Part shown: piece after piece, positions 44,267 through 57,216 of the stretch
Layout of the letters: each line of letters begins with the position of its first letter
How positions within the stretch are numbered: position 1 is the first letter of the stretch
Assembly (NCBI GenBank): GCA_037157565.1
Contig: JAZHRO010000063.1
Span: 8,104,001 to 8,168,000 of the forward strand
DNA: 64,000 bases
Origin: Thalassia testudinum
Taxonomy: Eukaryota; Streptophyta; Magnoliopsida; Alismatales; Hydrocharitaceae
Direction: 5' to 3'
Position numbers and translations under genes: made by a program
The notes under the pieces: generated by a model
Seen by the model: the letters and a program-made list of their open reading frames with translations, nothing else
What the model was told of the DNA's origin: nothing
Databases searched by the model: none

Positions 44267-47200
44267 TGATCGTGCGATTCCACTCAACCCAATAATTAAG
44301 TTAATTTCACTTAATTAAGAGTAGAAGAAATCACTTAGGTTAACTCGAAGTTTTGTCGGTTGTGTAGTATAGGGTCGAATTAACCTAACATTTTAGAAAT
44401 TTTACTGTTGAGTCCAGGTTGTTCACTGGGAGGTATAATAATTTTTCTCCAAATTCACCAATTTTCTTTTATTTCTCTATAAGTTTAGGAGGTATAACTA
44501 GTTTGATTTTTAAAACATGAATTTTGTCAAAATATTTAAACTATAAAGGATGTACAAATTCCATATGCAAAACATATTTACTCAAAATGTTCTACTTTAT
44601 TAACAAGTAAACATGTTAGTTTTTCAATTCAATTTCATTCCAAGAAATTAAGGCAATTAAAAGTTATTCTATTAAAACATGCCTTTTTACAATTAATAAG
44701 AAATTAAAATGTTGCCAGAGAAATAAGTTTTCCTTTCAGTCTTCAGCCTCTCTTCTTTCTTTTATTTTCTTCTCTCTCTCTTGAACTCTCTTTCTTACCT
44801 TTCTTCTTTTCTTCCTACCTTCTCCTCTTCCTGTCTCTTATCCTCTTGCCCTTAGTCTTCTCCTGCCTTCTCTTCTTCCCTTAGTTTTCTCCTTTGTTCC
44901 TTAGTCTCTTTTCCTTAACACTCCTTTGCACCTGTGCTCCTTTCTTTTGCTCAACACTTAGCATTTTAACCATCGGCTTCTCTTTTCCTTAAGTCCTTAA
45001 ACTTTCAGCTGAACCGGGTTTTTTTTACTTTTTTAACCAAAATTTATTTTATTTGTGGCGAGGTCCTTTCGAGGATACACAGCACCCTGAGACTAGGGTG
45101 AGACCAGACCCTACTCGGTCCTCGCCTAATCTCAATTAGGTTCGTTTTCGTTTTATTTCTTATCAGTCCACAGTCTCGAGCCATTTCGGCTCAACCCAGC
45201 CTCCTAGGCCACTCTCGCCCTCCCAGGGCACAATCTTGCTCACGCCCCCAAGGGCGCACACCCGTAGGCACAAGCCTGTACACACACACATATGCTCATG
45301 TTCAGATCGAATTGGTAACCGGTGCGCCGAGCGCTGACGACTACATAGCCAGAGAAACAAATTGTTTTTATCCCCAGGCGCATGCTCGTGAACAAGCGAT
45401 GTGGGACTAACCTACCCCTTCCAGACCCAACTTCAAATGATCATAACTTTCTACCCAGAGCTTCAAATCGAATGATTTCAAGTTTGTTAGAAAGCTCTAA
45501 GGGTAATCTACACAATTCCAGGGTCAATTTATGGTTTTGATGATATTTTCCTCTTTAATTTGAAAGATGAAATCAGGGGTTCCTATGGGTTATTTTTAAC
45601 CTGGAAGTGAAATTAAATCAACAGAGTCCTCAGATGGACTTCTCTCTTTTATTTAAATGTCTGTACATGTTATATAAGTGATTCAGCATCTGTTAGAATA
45701 GGTTTTAAGCTCTTAAACCTTCAAAACTAGCAGAGAAGCTCTTCACTTCTCTGAAAGCTTCAGAGTTCATATTTTCAGAGTTTATAGTGTGCAACAGACA
45801 CTTAAAAGTGTTTCTAATTGATTTAAATTAATTCTAAGGGTTATAACAGATTAATTTGGGTAGGATTTAAATTCAAATTTCATCAAAATGGCATTGCTGT
45901 TGATTTGGGTTCGAAAGTAACCCAAATTGACAGAAAGTAAATTCTTAAACATTCATTCATCTAAGCTCACTTTAATCACTTTCAGATCATTAAGCAAGTT
46001 CCTAGAAATAATTTAATCTCCTCAATACCTCAATTCAAGCTCAGATCTCCATTAACAGACTCATGTTTGACTGTGGAAGCACAAAAAGTTGACTTTCTGT
46101 TCAGAACTTCTCCACAGGAAATTAAAGCCTTAATTAGAGTCTCCTCAACATCTAGAACTTATTCAGATCTTCAGGAAGGTGTACTGACTTTGTTTCCTAG
46201 GGTTTCAGGCTTGTCACCTGAACTTGAAAACATGTTTGTTCGACATAATTGTTCAGAGGTTGTTACAGTGTTTTAAAGACTTAAACAGCTTCAGTGCATT
46301 GCACTGAAGCTTCTAGAATCATTAAATGCTTCTCAGATATTTTTAAATAGACTTCTCCAACTTCGTCGGAGTTGGAGAAGATGAAGTTCATTCTTCAGCT
46401 CCAGTGGTTAAAATCTCAAATAAAAATCCTCAAGACAATTAGTGATCCTCATTTATCATTCTGGAGCACTCAGAAAATTCTACAGGCTGAAGTACAAATT
46501 TGGCTCGCCGGAGCTCCGGTGAATCCAAAAAATAGGAAAAGTACATACAGATTGAGAAAACTTACCATTTTGATTCAAAAAGGATCCTGAGGTTGCAAGG
46601 AACCTTAGTATCACATTTAATTCTTCATTTGTCTCTTTAAATGTAATATTTGACAGTAAGTTTGTTTTCTTAAAGATCTGGGTGGTTAAAGCTCAGGACT
46701 TGTTTAACCACTTGATTGAGAGGTTAAAACAAGTCAAGTGTTAACAGTTATAATTATATAGTTAATTAATAGTTTGAACTGTTCTTGAGCTGTCATGGAC
46801 AACAAGCTCAGGAACTTAATTAAGATTTGGGCGTTTAATCTATAGATGATAATAATATGTATTATAGTGTCAATTAGGGTTCAGAAGTGGTGATAGGTGA
46901 TGAAAGAACCCAATGGAGGTGGAATTATCTCGATTGCTGTCACCATAGATAGTGATAGTAATCGGTGAAGGTGATATGTGAATTAGGCAATTAGGTGATT
47001 CAATTAGCGATTAAGTGATTTAGAAATGGTCATGGAAGATACAGAAAGGTGTACAGTGAATTAAAAAGATGAAATTAAGTCTTTGGTGAGCTCAAGGAAC
47101 TTGTCGGAGTCGAAGAAGATGAAGCTAAAATCTGACATTACTCTAATCTAACTAACTAAACTAACTAACTAAGCTAGCCTACTCCTACTCCTACTCCTAA

Positions 47201-48281
47201 TCTACTGTTACCTGGACGAAGGGGTCAATAGGGTTCCGCTGAAGGTTCATAGTGGACAACGAAATCAGAGGGTTGAAGAAAGATCTCCGGCGGGCGGATT
47301 TGAGGTGGAGAGGAGGATTCCTTGGGTCGGCGCCTGTGTCAGAGGTGCGGAAGACCACGGCGGATCTCCTCGGCTGATTAAGATGGATGGAGGCAGTCAG
47401 AAAATAGAATGGGAAGTCGCCGAAGTTTTGGACGAATAGCCTATTGGGTCAGCTGTAGTGTTAGAAGAGGGAAGGGAGCCAACTTGAATAAAATCAGAGG
47501 TGTGAGGGGGTATTTATAGTAGTTTGCGGCGAAGAAAGTGGCGGGGTCTGGCCGAAGAAGGAGCTCGAGGAGCTTAACCTCTGTCGTCGTCTCCGACGAC
47601 GGTGAGGTTATCTCCCACTGAAAAATAGGATTCCCAGTTAATCCAGACCGGTGGATGAAGTGGAGGTGGTGAGCGCAAGCTGTAAGAGCTTGGACAAAGA
47701 GGGATGATGTCGGCAGGGTAGTGATCGCGCGGTGGGATGACTCTCTGCCGCCAGCCGTTCATTCGGTTGAAGAAGAAGAAGACGAAGAGGAACTTAAAAG
47801 TAATAAACTTAAGGACTTGTGTGAGAAACAAGGACTTGATTGTAATGAATTTTAAGGACTAAAATGTAAACCCAGGTTTTAAAGGTTTATTTTAACTTAG
47901 ATCTTTTTCAACTTTTTATATATGTTAGTAAATAAGGTAAATATTATGTTTATACCTTGAATTTACATTTTGGACCTTTTTAGGTTAATTTATTAGATTA
48001 AGTAAAATTCACTTAAGTTATTATATACTTAGGTATACATTATATTTAAGTTACTTAACTTATTAATTAAGAGAATGATTAATAGGCTTTCGAGTCCAAT
48101 TATTATCTAGATTATTAATAATGTTATTGAATGATAAAATGTCATTTTAAACTTATTTTAAGGTCCTTTACTAAATATCCCTTATTCTATAATTAACCCT
48201 TATATGTTCATAATCTTAGCTAATTAACTAGGAAGACTAGTTAATTAGGGGTAATTAGAGATCATGATGAGTGTCTCATCA
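44267..48281 (-). mobile_element. Solo LTR H, about 4.0 kb, in B's leader
   Basis: The right end is minus TGATGAGACACTCATCATGATC at 48281, a diverged group I LTR start. The left end, minus ...CACGATCA, is near 44267. Inside: the GTTGTGTAGTATAGGGTCG block (about 44351), the TAGTCCCACATCG word inverted (45398-45409), a TATA box (47511-47518), CT-rich tracts (44740-44900) and no coding region. B's leader aligns with A on both sides, which proves an insertion. Flanks gcagc and tacag do not match, so no clear target duplication remains. Unusually long compared with the 2.6-2.7 kb of other group I LTRs here. Confidence 0.7.
47511..47518 (-). promoter_or_regulatory. TATA box of LTR H
   Basis: The minus strand reads TATAAATA followed by CCCCCTC, as in the solo LTR 56819-59476 (58543-58550). 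Confidence 0.5.
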
Positions 48282-49147
48282 TACAGGAAGGGAGAGTCTT
48301 GCAATGACCCCTACATGGTAGAGCGTCCCCACGGGTTACAGGATTTCCCCCAGTCGACCTTCCTTGTCACTGTAGATCCAAGTAGAGCAAAATGAATAAC
48401 TTGACCTCTTAAGTCTACCAAATTTTAATCCTTAATTTAAGGTGCTTAGAATTTCACTTGAACTTTAGAGTTGATTGTGATTTGTGACCTAATTTGATGG
48501 TTGGTTGACCCACAAGGTGGATCAACTCACCTAACTTGCCCTAAGGTTTAGGATGAGTTGGGTAATGAGCCCAAAATCACCCTGAGTTGTTTGCAAATAG
48601 GTTATTAAGTCCAAATTTTTAAGGATTCAAGTGAATGATAGAGCCTTCTTTTAGGGTTTTCTTGATTAGGTCAATTCAAGCAAGGGTTTGGGTGACACAC
48701 AATATGGGAAAATCAATTCTCTTTATTCTAGGCAGGTGTGTTTTCTCAACCTTAAGATGGAAACCCTAATTTGGTTCTTTTGCTCGAATCAGTTCTTTTT
48801 TAAATGTGGCACCTAGGGCTCAATTAAAAAGGTGAACAACCCTAGGTACCTTAAGTACCTATTAGGTGTAGAAATCTGGAAGGGGCTCTTCTAGAAAATC
48901 AAATTAGGCAGCTTGGGTGATTAATTCTATGAAAATAATGCAAGTTTGATCCTAGTTGATTTCCTTTTCAATTCTTTCCAGAAATAGGGGGCTTAAGAAG
49001 ATGGAAATGAGATCACCTGCCCCTGGAGTGGCTGTTGTGCGGCTGATCTTCGCCGTGTACCTCGCACAAGCATAGCAAAATAGATAAAACAAGTTAGTAG
49101 CAGATCAGATCAGAAATTGTAACTAGTTAAATGAAATCGTGTGTTGC
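48282..49147 (-). other. leader of element B, LTR-proximal part
   Basis: Matches A 24092-24890: the run of GACTCTCCCTT, CCCCACG and GGTCAAGT blocks, and the GGGGCAGGTGATCTC block near 49015. No coding region. Confidence 0.6.
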
Positions 49148-49165
49148 TCCCTAGCAATGGTGCCA
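49148..49165 (-). other. primer binding site of element B (tRNA-Asp type)
   Basis: The minus strand reads TGGCACCATTGCTAGGGA after TTT following the LTR end; 14 of 18 match the tRNA-Asp complement. All four differences are transitions. Confidence 0.82.
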
Positions 49166-49168
49166 AAA

Positions 49169-51752
49169 TGTTTAAGCAAATTCGTCGTTTGATAAAGAAA
49201 TGCGTTGTAGTATAGGACAATTGAGCTCAAATCATTTAAACTTGTAACTCAAATTCAGAAAGAGTCCGAGGTCGAACATAAGGAGCAAATAATAGCAATT
49301 TAATCTCACCAATCACAAGAATATAAGCAATTATAATCAAAACTTTATTCAGAATAATTCAAAATGATATATAGATGAAACCAAGTATCTTAGTGCAAGA
49401 AGAATGGTTAAAATGGTGATTTGAATCACCAATTAACCCTTTGAATGTTAAGCTCAAATATATCAACAATAATTATCAACCAATATTCCATGTCAACCAA
49501 CTCAAATGAATCAACAGTAGCTTTTAGAACCAGCAGAACCAAGTTTCTCAGAACAGAGGCAAAGGCCTCTTCTTTTTCCTTTTTTGTGCCTCAACGGAGA
49601 GAGGCAACCACAGCATAAAGGCAAAGGCCTCAGGATCAGTTAAGTATAGAGAGAGCACAACAAAGGGAAAAAACCCCCCTTCTCTCTCTCTCTCTCTCCT
49701 TCTCTTCTTTCTCTTAGAAACCTGGGGTTAGTTGGGTAATCAGGTGGGTAACCGTGTGCAGGCCTACAGGTGTGGTCGCAGGTGAGTAGTGAGGCTTAGG
49801 CGGGTTAGGTGGGTCGTGTGGGTGAAGGGGACCCAACCCCCGTGACTTGGGCAAGGGGTCGAGGGAAGGAATTCAATTTATCCCACACGACTCACTGCTA
49901 CGTCCTCGATGTGGGACTATCTGTCCCCTCCTTTGTTGCAGTGTAGCAGCAGCTGAAGGTGGTTCCGATTGAGGTCGAGGAAGAGGCTGTTGGACCCAAT
50001 TGAGCGCTTGAAGAGGAGTTTGGAGTCAACTGGAATGCCTGGGAATATCTCCTGTAGGTATCATGGTCGGAGCACTGAAGATGTCATCAGTGAGCTCATG
50101 GGCGGCGGCGAAGGTCCGGTAGATACCTAAAATCACAAGAATGACCTTGTAGCCACGTCAAACAGGCTTAGAAGGATCGTCGTGGAATGACGAGTGTGGT
50201 GGTGGGTGCAGCGTGCAGTGCATGAGTGTGAGGAGGTCTGATGACCTCGAGATGAAGGTGCGGAGGTGAAGGTGGTCGATGGGATGTTTTGGTGGGTGAA
50301 AGCCCAAATTAGTAGGGGGCTTTCGACGAGGGTGGTGCGGCAGAGCTTTTGGAGGTGGCGTAGGGCTGTTTGGAGGTGTGTGGCGTCGGTAGTGCTTTGT
50401 TGGAGTGTTGCCGGAGGTGGGGAAGATGATGGTGAGGTGGGTGGTGTAGTGGTCGTGCGTGTGTTGTGAGTGTAGGAAAAGTGAATAGAGGGAGAGAGGA
50501 AGGTATAGAGGGACTTATGGGGGAAGTAGGAGGATGGAGGGCATGGGCGTTGGCTAGTCGGAGTCGAAGAAGATGACGAAGTTCGGTAAGTTGGTGCGGC
50601 AATGACGAGGGGGAAGAACACCCTTGCTGTGGCTGGCAAGGAGCGGGGTCGACAGAGGAAGGTAGAGGGCTATCCAATTTGATTGTTGGATGGCCTGATG
50701 AGGAGCAAGAAGAAGGTCACCGGAGTGAGGTGTGGAGGTGGCTGGAGAGGGAAGAGAGAGGAGTTTCTTAGACCAAAACTTGCTAAGGAGCACGGTTAGA
50801 AGACCCAGGGGCATTTATAGAGCTTAGGTAGGCTCTCAAGCTCATAAACAAGCTTGAAATGCTCGAATAATTAGGGAGGTAGATCCCTAAAATTCTAAGG
50901 ATTCGTATGAGCTTCTTGGGTGTATTTGGGATCTAGAATTAGGTTTAGATGATTAGGGGTGACCTCAAGATCATCCCTTTCAATTTTGGAAGGGATTGGT
51001 CGAGAAATCAGGGAGGTATCCCTGATTGAAGCTCAACACCTTTGGGTTCACACCTACCATGGCGGAAGGGATCCATTTGAAGAAAATGAAGAGAAGTTAG
51101 GGGGCTACTTGTAAAGATTTAGAAAGTTAAGGGTAGAGAAAGAGTTAGACTGGACCAAAATGCAAACTAGGTCAAGATGGACTCTGATTGGGCCTAAATT
51201 TTGGTACAAACTAAATTTGGAACCAAGGAATCTGATGGTAAAGTCAGATTTTGGTTTTGACCAAGTTTGACTAGGCAATTTGCATAGAAACCTAAATTAG
51301 GGTAATTTTTTGTATGAGACTCTATTCTAGGTTAAAATGGGTTACAATGGTCAAATCAAGGGTACCACACCTTATGGAATATTTTTATATGAATTTTAAA
51401 AGGTTTAGATGGAATTTATCTTAACTAGAACCCTTGTTAATTAAGCAGGTTTGAAATTAGGATTTTAGGTTTTGAATCAGTTCTCGAAATATGCGAAAAC
51501 CCGTTTCTGTCTATACGAACCCTCTTATTAGTCATTAATGCTCATTAGACCTTTAATTCACCCCTCGTCAACTCCTTGGTTATTTTGTGTTTATGATTTA
51601 CTATTAAAATTATAGAATTAACCATGGTTTCTTATTCTCTTCTCAAAACATAATATGGTGGAGATATAACCCTCATATGAATATGTAGGAGCTTTTATCT
51701 TTTATTTCAGACTAAAATGGGCTAGTTAGGGCCTATGATGGTGTTCCCATCA
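49169..51752 (-). mobile_element. 5' LTR of element B
   Basis: Minus TGATGGGAACACC at 51752 to CA at 49169, 2584 bp. Contains a TATA box (50812-50819), the TAGTCCCACATCG word (49907-49920) inside a segment of about 195 bp missing from the 3' LTR, and the GGTCGAACATAAGGAGC block (49271). ORFs at 50133-50814 are shadows of GC-rich LTR sequence. Confidence 0.9.
50812..50819 (-). promoter_or_regulatory. TATA box of B 5' LTR
   Basis: The minus strand reads TATAAATG followed by CCCCTGGGTC; the 3' LTR has TATAAAAT at the same place (35899-35906). Confidence 0.5.
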
Positions 51753-51835
51753 CAGTCGGAGGTGGCCGGACGACGAGGAGGACGCCGGCGTCGATGGCCT
51801 CCATCCGGTGACGTAGGGCTGTAGCCTGATAACAA
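51753..51835 (-). mobile_element. LTR G, right piece (inferred)
   Basis: GC-rich sequence of the same character as 20580-20689, on the other side of element B. It is cut at 51836 by the next LTR start. Assignment rests on composition and position only. Confidence 0.35.
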
Positions 51836-52075
51836 CCTAATTTATTACCCTAATTGGCTTAATATAGGGTTAACTCCTTAGTGAAATCCTACATTTAGAA
51901 TGTAAATATTGCATTTAGAGCATGCATGCATATTTAGGCTTTGTGCTTATTTTATGCCTAATTATCTAATTTTAGACTTTTTTGAATAATGTAGATACAA
52001 GATGTAGAGAATAACATGGATCATGAGCGGGATGGAAAATAAAGCTATAGAGCTAGGAGCTAGTAGAAACTCCAT
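51836..52075 (+). mobile_element. Group II LTR, 5' fragment
   Basis: Starts TGATAACAACCTAATTTATT and follows the order of the LTR starts at 14829 and 61293 (CCTAATT..., GCATGCATG, GCTTTGTGC, then a GGAGCTAG block). It ends abruptly at a T-run/A-run junction near 52078. Confidence 0.5.
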
Positions 52076-55000
52076 TCTTTTTTTTTTCTTTCAAAAAAAA
52101 AAGTATGAATCTACTGCAATCCAGAGCATCGCAACACTACATGTAAAAAGTCACATGTAAAGAAACAATGTGAAATATCGTTACCTTGAATATGAGAAAC
52201 CAAAGGATGAGTCTTATCCAGGGCCATCTTCACAACAAGTCGTCTATTTCCTGACATAAATGAAGCAAAAATACAAACTTTTCGATGGCACCTAGTGGCC
52301 CAAATAAGCAAACAGTAGCCTTCCCATTCTTCTTTTGGTCTCACTTGGCAGTCTTTTCATGTTGGTTCATTCAGAACCAAATGGGAATGTGTTGTTACTT
52401 TTGCCACTCCTTTGTCTCTCCTTTAAGGAGAAGAAAGAAAATGTTTGTAGGGATATCTCCTTTAAGGAGTTCTAGGCAAGTATTTAATTTTTCTTGTAAC
52501 TTTTTATTGTATGTAGCCTCCTTTCTATTAATACAACTGGATGATCACCAATCCTATGTGATTATCATTGTTTTCTATCAAAAAAATTCAGATATAAAAT
52601 ATTCTCCAACTACTTCATATCAAACTGTCAATCAGTTTTCAAATTCCAGCCAAATTCAATTCAGATACAAAAATCCAATTGACTACTTTGTGTGTCTATA
52701 ATGACTCATTACATCAGTTGCATAAGCTATTAATCTATCTTCACATGCAAAGGTAACAATAATCTTGACAGAACTCTCATGAAAAGGTGAAACCAATTCC
52801 AAATTTCAGATACTACAGTATTGTTTACTGATTAGACATTAAAGTAAGTTAAACTCCAAAAAGAAAAGTTAAATCATATATATGACTATGCAACTATTGG
52901 GCACATCTGCTGTAATTTCAAGTTACCCATTTTATGAATAAAAAATCAATCAGGGATTGATGACCATGGGAGCTCCCCCCAACGTGATTGTCCCATATGG
53001 AAAATAATTTGAATTTGAATATTTAAATCACACATCTGAATATGAGATTTGACAGGCATTACAAATCAATATACCTTTATATAGTTGTATAGAGCAACGA
53101 TAAACACCATACCTCCTAGTTGAATCCAAGAGCTAAAGGATGCTTCTTAAAAGAGTTGACAACTAAGACAAGCTAACAAACATGAACACCGTGACTGAAA
53201 TACACATAGAACGTGGAATATGCATACACAATGAATATGGAATATGCAATTATGACTTCCATCAACCTAACCTAAATTTTCAGGAATAATGAAATGTCAA
53301 ATTCAAACTCCCAAATGTGTTAAGAAAACCCATTCATGTTATGTATATACTTTCCCATTTTTACTATCAATTACATAATCCTTTATGTATGTATATGAAG
53401 ATCCTATATAACAGTTGCTATGCATCAAGTCCTCATAAGAATGTAAAACCATTAACAGTATTGACAGTGAGAGGGAGCATCATAATTAGCAGTTGGGGGA
53501 GGGATGAAGATGGTGGCACCGGCAATGAGTTGATGTATATGAAAATAAATTCAATTAAATTTCAGTTATTGCAACCTCTAACCTAATTGTAATATTTTTT
53601 CATATTTGTAAAGTATTGATGATATATCTCCAACGGGTTGCTTGTAGATTCAAAACCTTTTGTGTAAGGATTAAAGATTCGAAGGAGATTGTGTTTGTTT
53701 ACACAACTCTTTGCTAAGGAAATAAATATTGAAGTGGTTTTTCTAATATTATAATTTGTATAGATATTTGAAGACTTCATTTAAACAAATCTTTGCAAAG
53801 AAGATTTTTTTCCTTCAAACATGTCTTTCTAGATTCTTAGATGCATAGGAATCTGTCAATTTAAGAAGCTTTTACAAGCTTATCTATATTGCTTGAATTG
53901 AAATTATATAGATACTTTCAATCTGAAAGTAGATGAAAGATTTTTGGAAACCATATCAGAAGATTGTGATGTAGGATCTATAGATGTTTTTCGTAATCAT
54001 TTATAATGAAGCATCATGCTAATCCCAAAGACTGGTAGTTGATTTCTTTTCACCTTCTTGGCTACCTTCATTATCGATTACTTTATTATTTGAGGTCAAT
54101 CTTAGGTAGTATACACCTCATGTTGACACTTTTGAAATATCCCTTTACCATGCAATCATTTTAAGGACCACAACATCTCCTTAACCCAATATTTATGAGA
54201 CTTTGAATAGAGTTTTCAGTATTATTTTGGGGATGGTCCAGATATTGAAAGAACAATTTCCCAATGCCAAAATGGTTGATATTATGCACCATGGAAGGCA
54301 ATTAGCTATACAGGTATGATTTGATATGTTTATTAGACATTGAAAATTGCATTTATTAGAAAATTTTAATATAATTTGAATGTTTGTTTTGTACATATAG
54401 TTAGGAGTGGGACAAGTAGAGGTATTCCATTATTTTATTTGTATAAAAGGCATGAACCTTTTGTTATCTAATTATATAATTTGATCATGTTTGGTAATTG
54501 TCTACTGCTTTACAGGTTCCTCATTCTACAAGTGCACCTACCAACTCCTATAGAGAAAAAGGGTCTTCCTCATTGACCTACCAACCATAAGGTATATGAT
54601 TCAAATTCCATATTCTACCAATCATTTCTTTAGGTCAAATGTAATATTGCCCATTCCTATATGCTACAATTTTGCTCATTCCTCACGGGTCATCTATGCA
54701 TTTATCTAGGAATTTGGGAATTTAAAAGATTAAAATCCAATCAAATAGATTGCATCTAAATACCGTATGACATTCAAATGTTTATTCCCTCAAAAAGTGG
54801 CCTTTTCTTTATCTTCAGGTGTTTCAGGATAAAAGTACATCAAAATTCTTTATGTTTGGACTATTCCTATAGTTATTTCGTGCATGAGAATTGCCTAGTA
54901 TGGTGAAATTGGCACATGGAAATTTGTCTATGAGGCACTTGACTACCAGATGGCATGAAATCTACTTTCTTCATATAATAATCAAGCCCATGACAATTGA

Positions 55001-55106
55001 TAACCGATGCAATTTTTTGGTAACTGACATACTCTTATCTAGTGATTTTAAGCATACCCTTGTCTAGCATGAAGAAGCATCTAGCCCTTTGGGCACTTAT
55101 ATAGAG
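52076..55106. other. unidentified AT-rich DNA with exon-like scraps
   Basis: 3 kb with no LTR or pol homology that I can see. It opens with a T-run and an A-run (52078-52105). A minus-strand frame 52344-52185 (KEEWEGYCLLIWATRCHRKV...) ends at an AAG/GTAACG donor-like site. A plus-strand frame 54196-54314 (YETLNRVFSIILGMVQIL...) ends at CAG/GTATGA. I do not recognise either protein. These may be relics of a captured or old gene, or chance. The rest shows nothing. Confidence 0.3.
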
Positions 55107-56582
55107 CCTGGTGATGTAGACACATCCATTTAGGTTAAAATGTCTATTTATGCATGTCTCTAGGCTTAGATATGCATTCCATACTATAAATTTTGCATAG
55201 CATGCATCATTCTGCATTTAGAATAGTTTGTGTATGTTTTAGGTTAATTGCGCCCTTTTTTGGCCAGGAGAGAGAGATTTAATTCGAAGTCTCAGATTGA
55301 TGATCCGATCATACAGATCTGATTAGGATGACGATCGGAGTCCAACACCTCCAAAATCGCCTTGATCGGAGCCCCATAGCACCATATGCAGTCCGAGGAA
55401 AATCAATGGCTGAGGGACTAGGTGAAGTAATTTAGAGCTTCAAATGACAAATCCAACTGCATGGTTGGATTCAGGTCGACGATCGCAACCCAACGGCGTG
55501 AAAATCGACTTAATTCAACCTTTGTAGCAGCCCCTACAAAGGAAAGAAGATGGATGGCCCAGATCGTTCCACGTGGCGCAACCCAGGTACCCATGTGCAT
55601 GCATGTGCACAGCAGCGTGGGTGCACGCGCACGCGCGGAGGCACGCATGCGCAATAGTGTAGCGGGCACGCATAGGCTCACATGGGTGTGTAGCGCATCA
55701 TGAGGCGTGGGCATGTAGCACGCAGAGGCGCATGACACCGATGCGCAGAGCACGCGCCAGTGTAGCGGTAGTATGGGTGTAAGGCTATCTTCAGCGACGT
55801 TTGCGGTGGACCTTCAATGACATTTATGACTGTCATTAACTGTCCTATATACGAAATTGATCCTTTCCTCCACCATAAAAGGACCCCTACCCCTCCCATT
55901 CTTCTTCATCTCTTCCTTTCTTCTCCTCACCACCTCCAAGGCTTTAGAGACAGCTTGTCCCAAGCTCGGGATGCTCCTCTAGAGTAGAAAACAAACATTT
56001 GTTCCCGCCTCTCATCCCCCTTCGTGGAGAATCCCACGGCTGTCCTCTCACCTTCCTTTGGGAAGAAGATCCTTGTTGCGACGACGTCTTGCCCCGTCCT
56101 TCTTCCTCCACCGCCGTTCTCCCTCATCTCTCTCCTCACCAGCTTCATCCGGGCACCGTTAGAGGGAGCCGTCCTCCAAGCGACCATCGAGGGGGAATCT
56201 TCTCATCTCCATCTATCTTTATTGCTTTCGAGTATAGTTTTTCTGCTTTCATAGCTGTAGGAAACATTTGTTCATCAATAAATTGATATTCTCTCTACAT
56301 TTTTTTTTAAAGTAGATTAGTTAGATAATGTTTTCATTGATCTGATCTCTTGCTTGATAAAAAATAAAAAAATTATAAAAGATAAAAATGACAAAAATAA
56401 ATTAAAAGCGAAATGCGAATTTTTCAAACAAAACATTCGCCTCCCCATATTTGACCTGGGACTCCTTCTGAGTTTTGGTTATAAATATTATCTGATCAAT
56501 GAATTTTCTTGCGAATTGAACTATGACAACGGGTTTTCCAAACTCAAACCTTTTCACGACAAATCTCCGCCCCATCACCTGG
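55107..56582 (+). mobile_element. Solo LTR II-3 (55112-56577) with perfect CCTGG target duplication
   Basis: Starts TGATGTAGACACATCC, ends ...CCGCCCCATCA; CCTGG at 55107-55111 and 56578-56582. Closely related to the LTR at 785-2589 (opposite orientation). TATA box CATAAAAGG 55873-55882. The GTTTGTGTATGTTTTAGG and CATTCGCCTCCCCATATTTG blocks match E. Length 1466 bp. ORFs at 55418-56286 are within it and are not genes. Confidence 0.93.
55873..55882 (+). promoter_or_regulatory. TATA box of solo LTR II-3
   Basis: CATAAAAGGA followed by CCCCTACCCC, the same context as the E 3' LTR (1472-1481 inverted). Confidence 0.5.
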
Positions 56583-56813
56583 CATAATGACCATTTTATT
56601 CTTTATGGATTGGGGTTGTATGGTAAATTGGATGCCATGAGTTTTCAAATTGCAACAATATTCGAAATGCCTTGAAATTATAGTAAAGTTTAGCTATCTG
56701 AGGAGATTGTAGGATATGTCTGGGGTAGTATGCAGTACTTGGGAGGCCATTGGGATGCCTTAGAATGATAGTAAAACTTTAGTTATCTCAGGGATTACAA
56801 GACTTGGATGTAG
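56583..56813. other. spacer between two solo LTRs
   Basis: 231 bp with a degenerate direct repeat: two blocks with GATGCC(A/T)TGA or GATGCCTTAGAATGATAGTAAAACTTTAGTTATCT-like words, at about 56670-56705 and 56752-56790. No gene. Confidence 0.4.
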
Positions 56814-57216
56814 TAGTATGATGGTTCGGTTTTAGTGACAACCGGGTTTTATTGTTATAGCGTCGTAGTATAGCCAGTTGTTGCCATCATTTCAAATATA
56901 TAAATTTTTTACTCGGAAAAGAGTTCCCGAGGTCGAACTCAGGGAGCAAGTTGTGTTCTAGAGATATACATGTTTCTTTTACAAAAATAAAGAAAGAGAG
57001 AGAAAGGATTTGTTGTTTTCTCTTTGTTTCTCCTCGTCTCAGATCTTCTTCTTTGTCTGCAGAGGTGATGTTCTTCTTCTGCAGTGGTGATGCTCTTCTT
57101 CTTCTTCCAGCTGTTCCTGCTCTTCCTTTTTCTTCTGTCTTTCTTCAGATCTTCTTCTTTTTTCTTTTTCCAGTCAGGACGTCGCCCCTCCTTCTTTCTT
57201 CTTTTCTCTTCAGGAC

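Larger units (their letters stand above)
20690..51752 (-). mobile_element. Athila-like Ty3/gypsy element B (minus strand), split by A and by LTR H
   Basis: 5' LTR 49169-51752, primer site 49148-49165, leader, gag, protease, RT, RNase H and integrase (43978 down to about 38460), 3' UTR, polypurine tract 36848-36860, 3' LTR 20690-21323 plus 35077-36847. Flanks are cggtt (20685-20689) and cagtc (51753-51757), which differ by two transitions and may be a decayed target duplication. Lengths: 12.3 kb internal including the 4.0 kb LTR H. The protein lineage is Athila: DLGAS protease, RRMPFGLCNAPATFQRCM in RT, D(35)E integrase without chromodomain. Every domain has stops or shifts, so it is inactive. 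Confidence 0.85.

Noticed and set aside
50133..50814. Overlapping 168-, 122- and 86-aa ORFs repeated at 35396-35880
   Set aside because: They are frames of the two LTRs of element B; similarity between the places reflects the LTR pair, not a gene family.
52078..52110. T-run/A-run as a LINE or SINE poly(A) tail
   Set aside because: No endonuclease, RT or tRNA-like promoter sequence and no target duplication could be found beside it.
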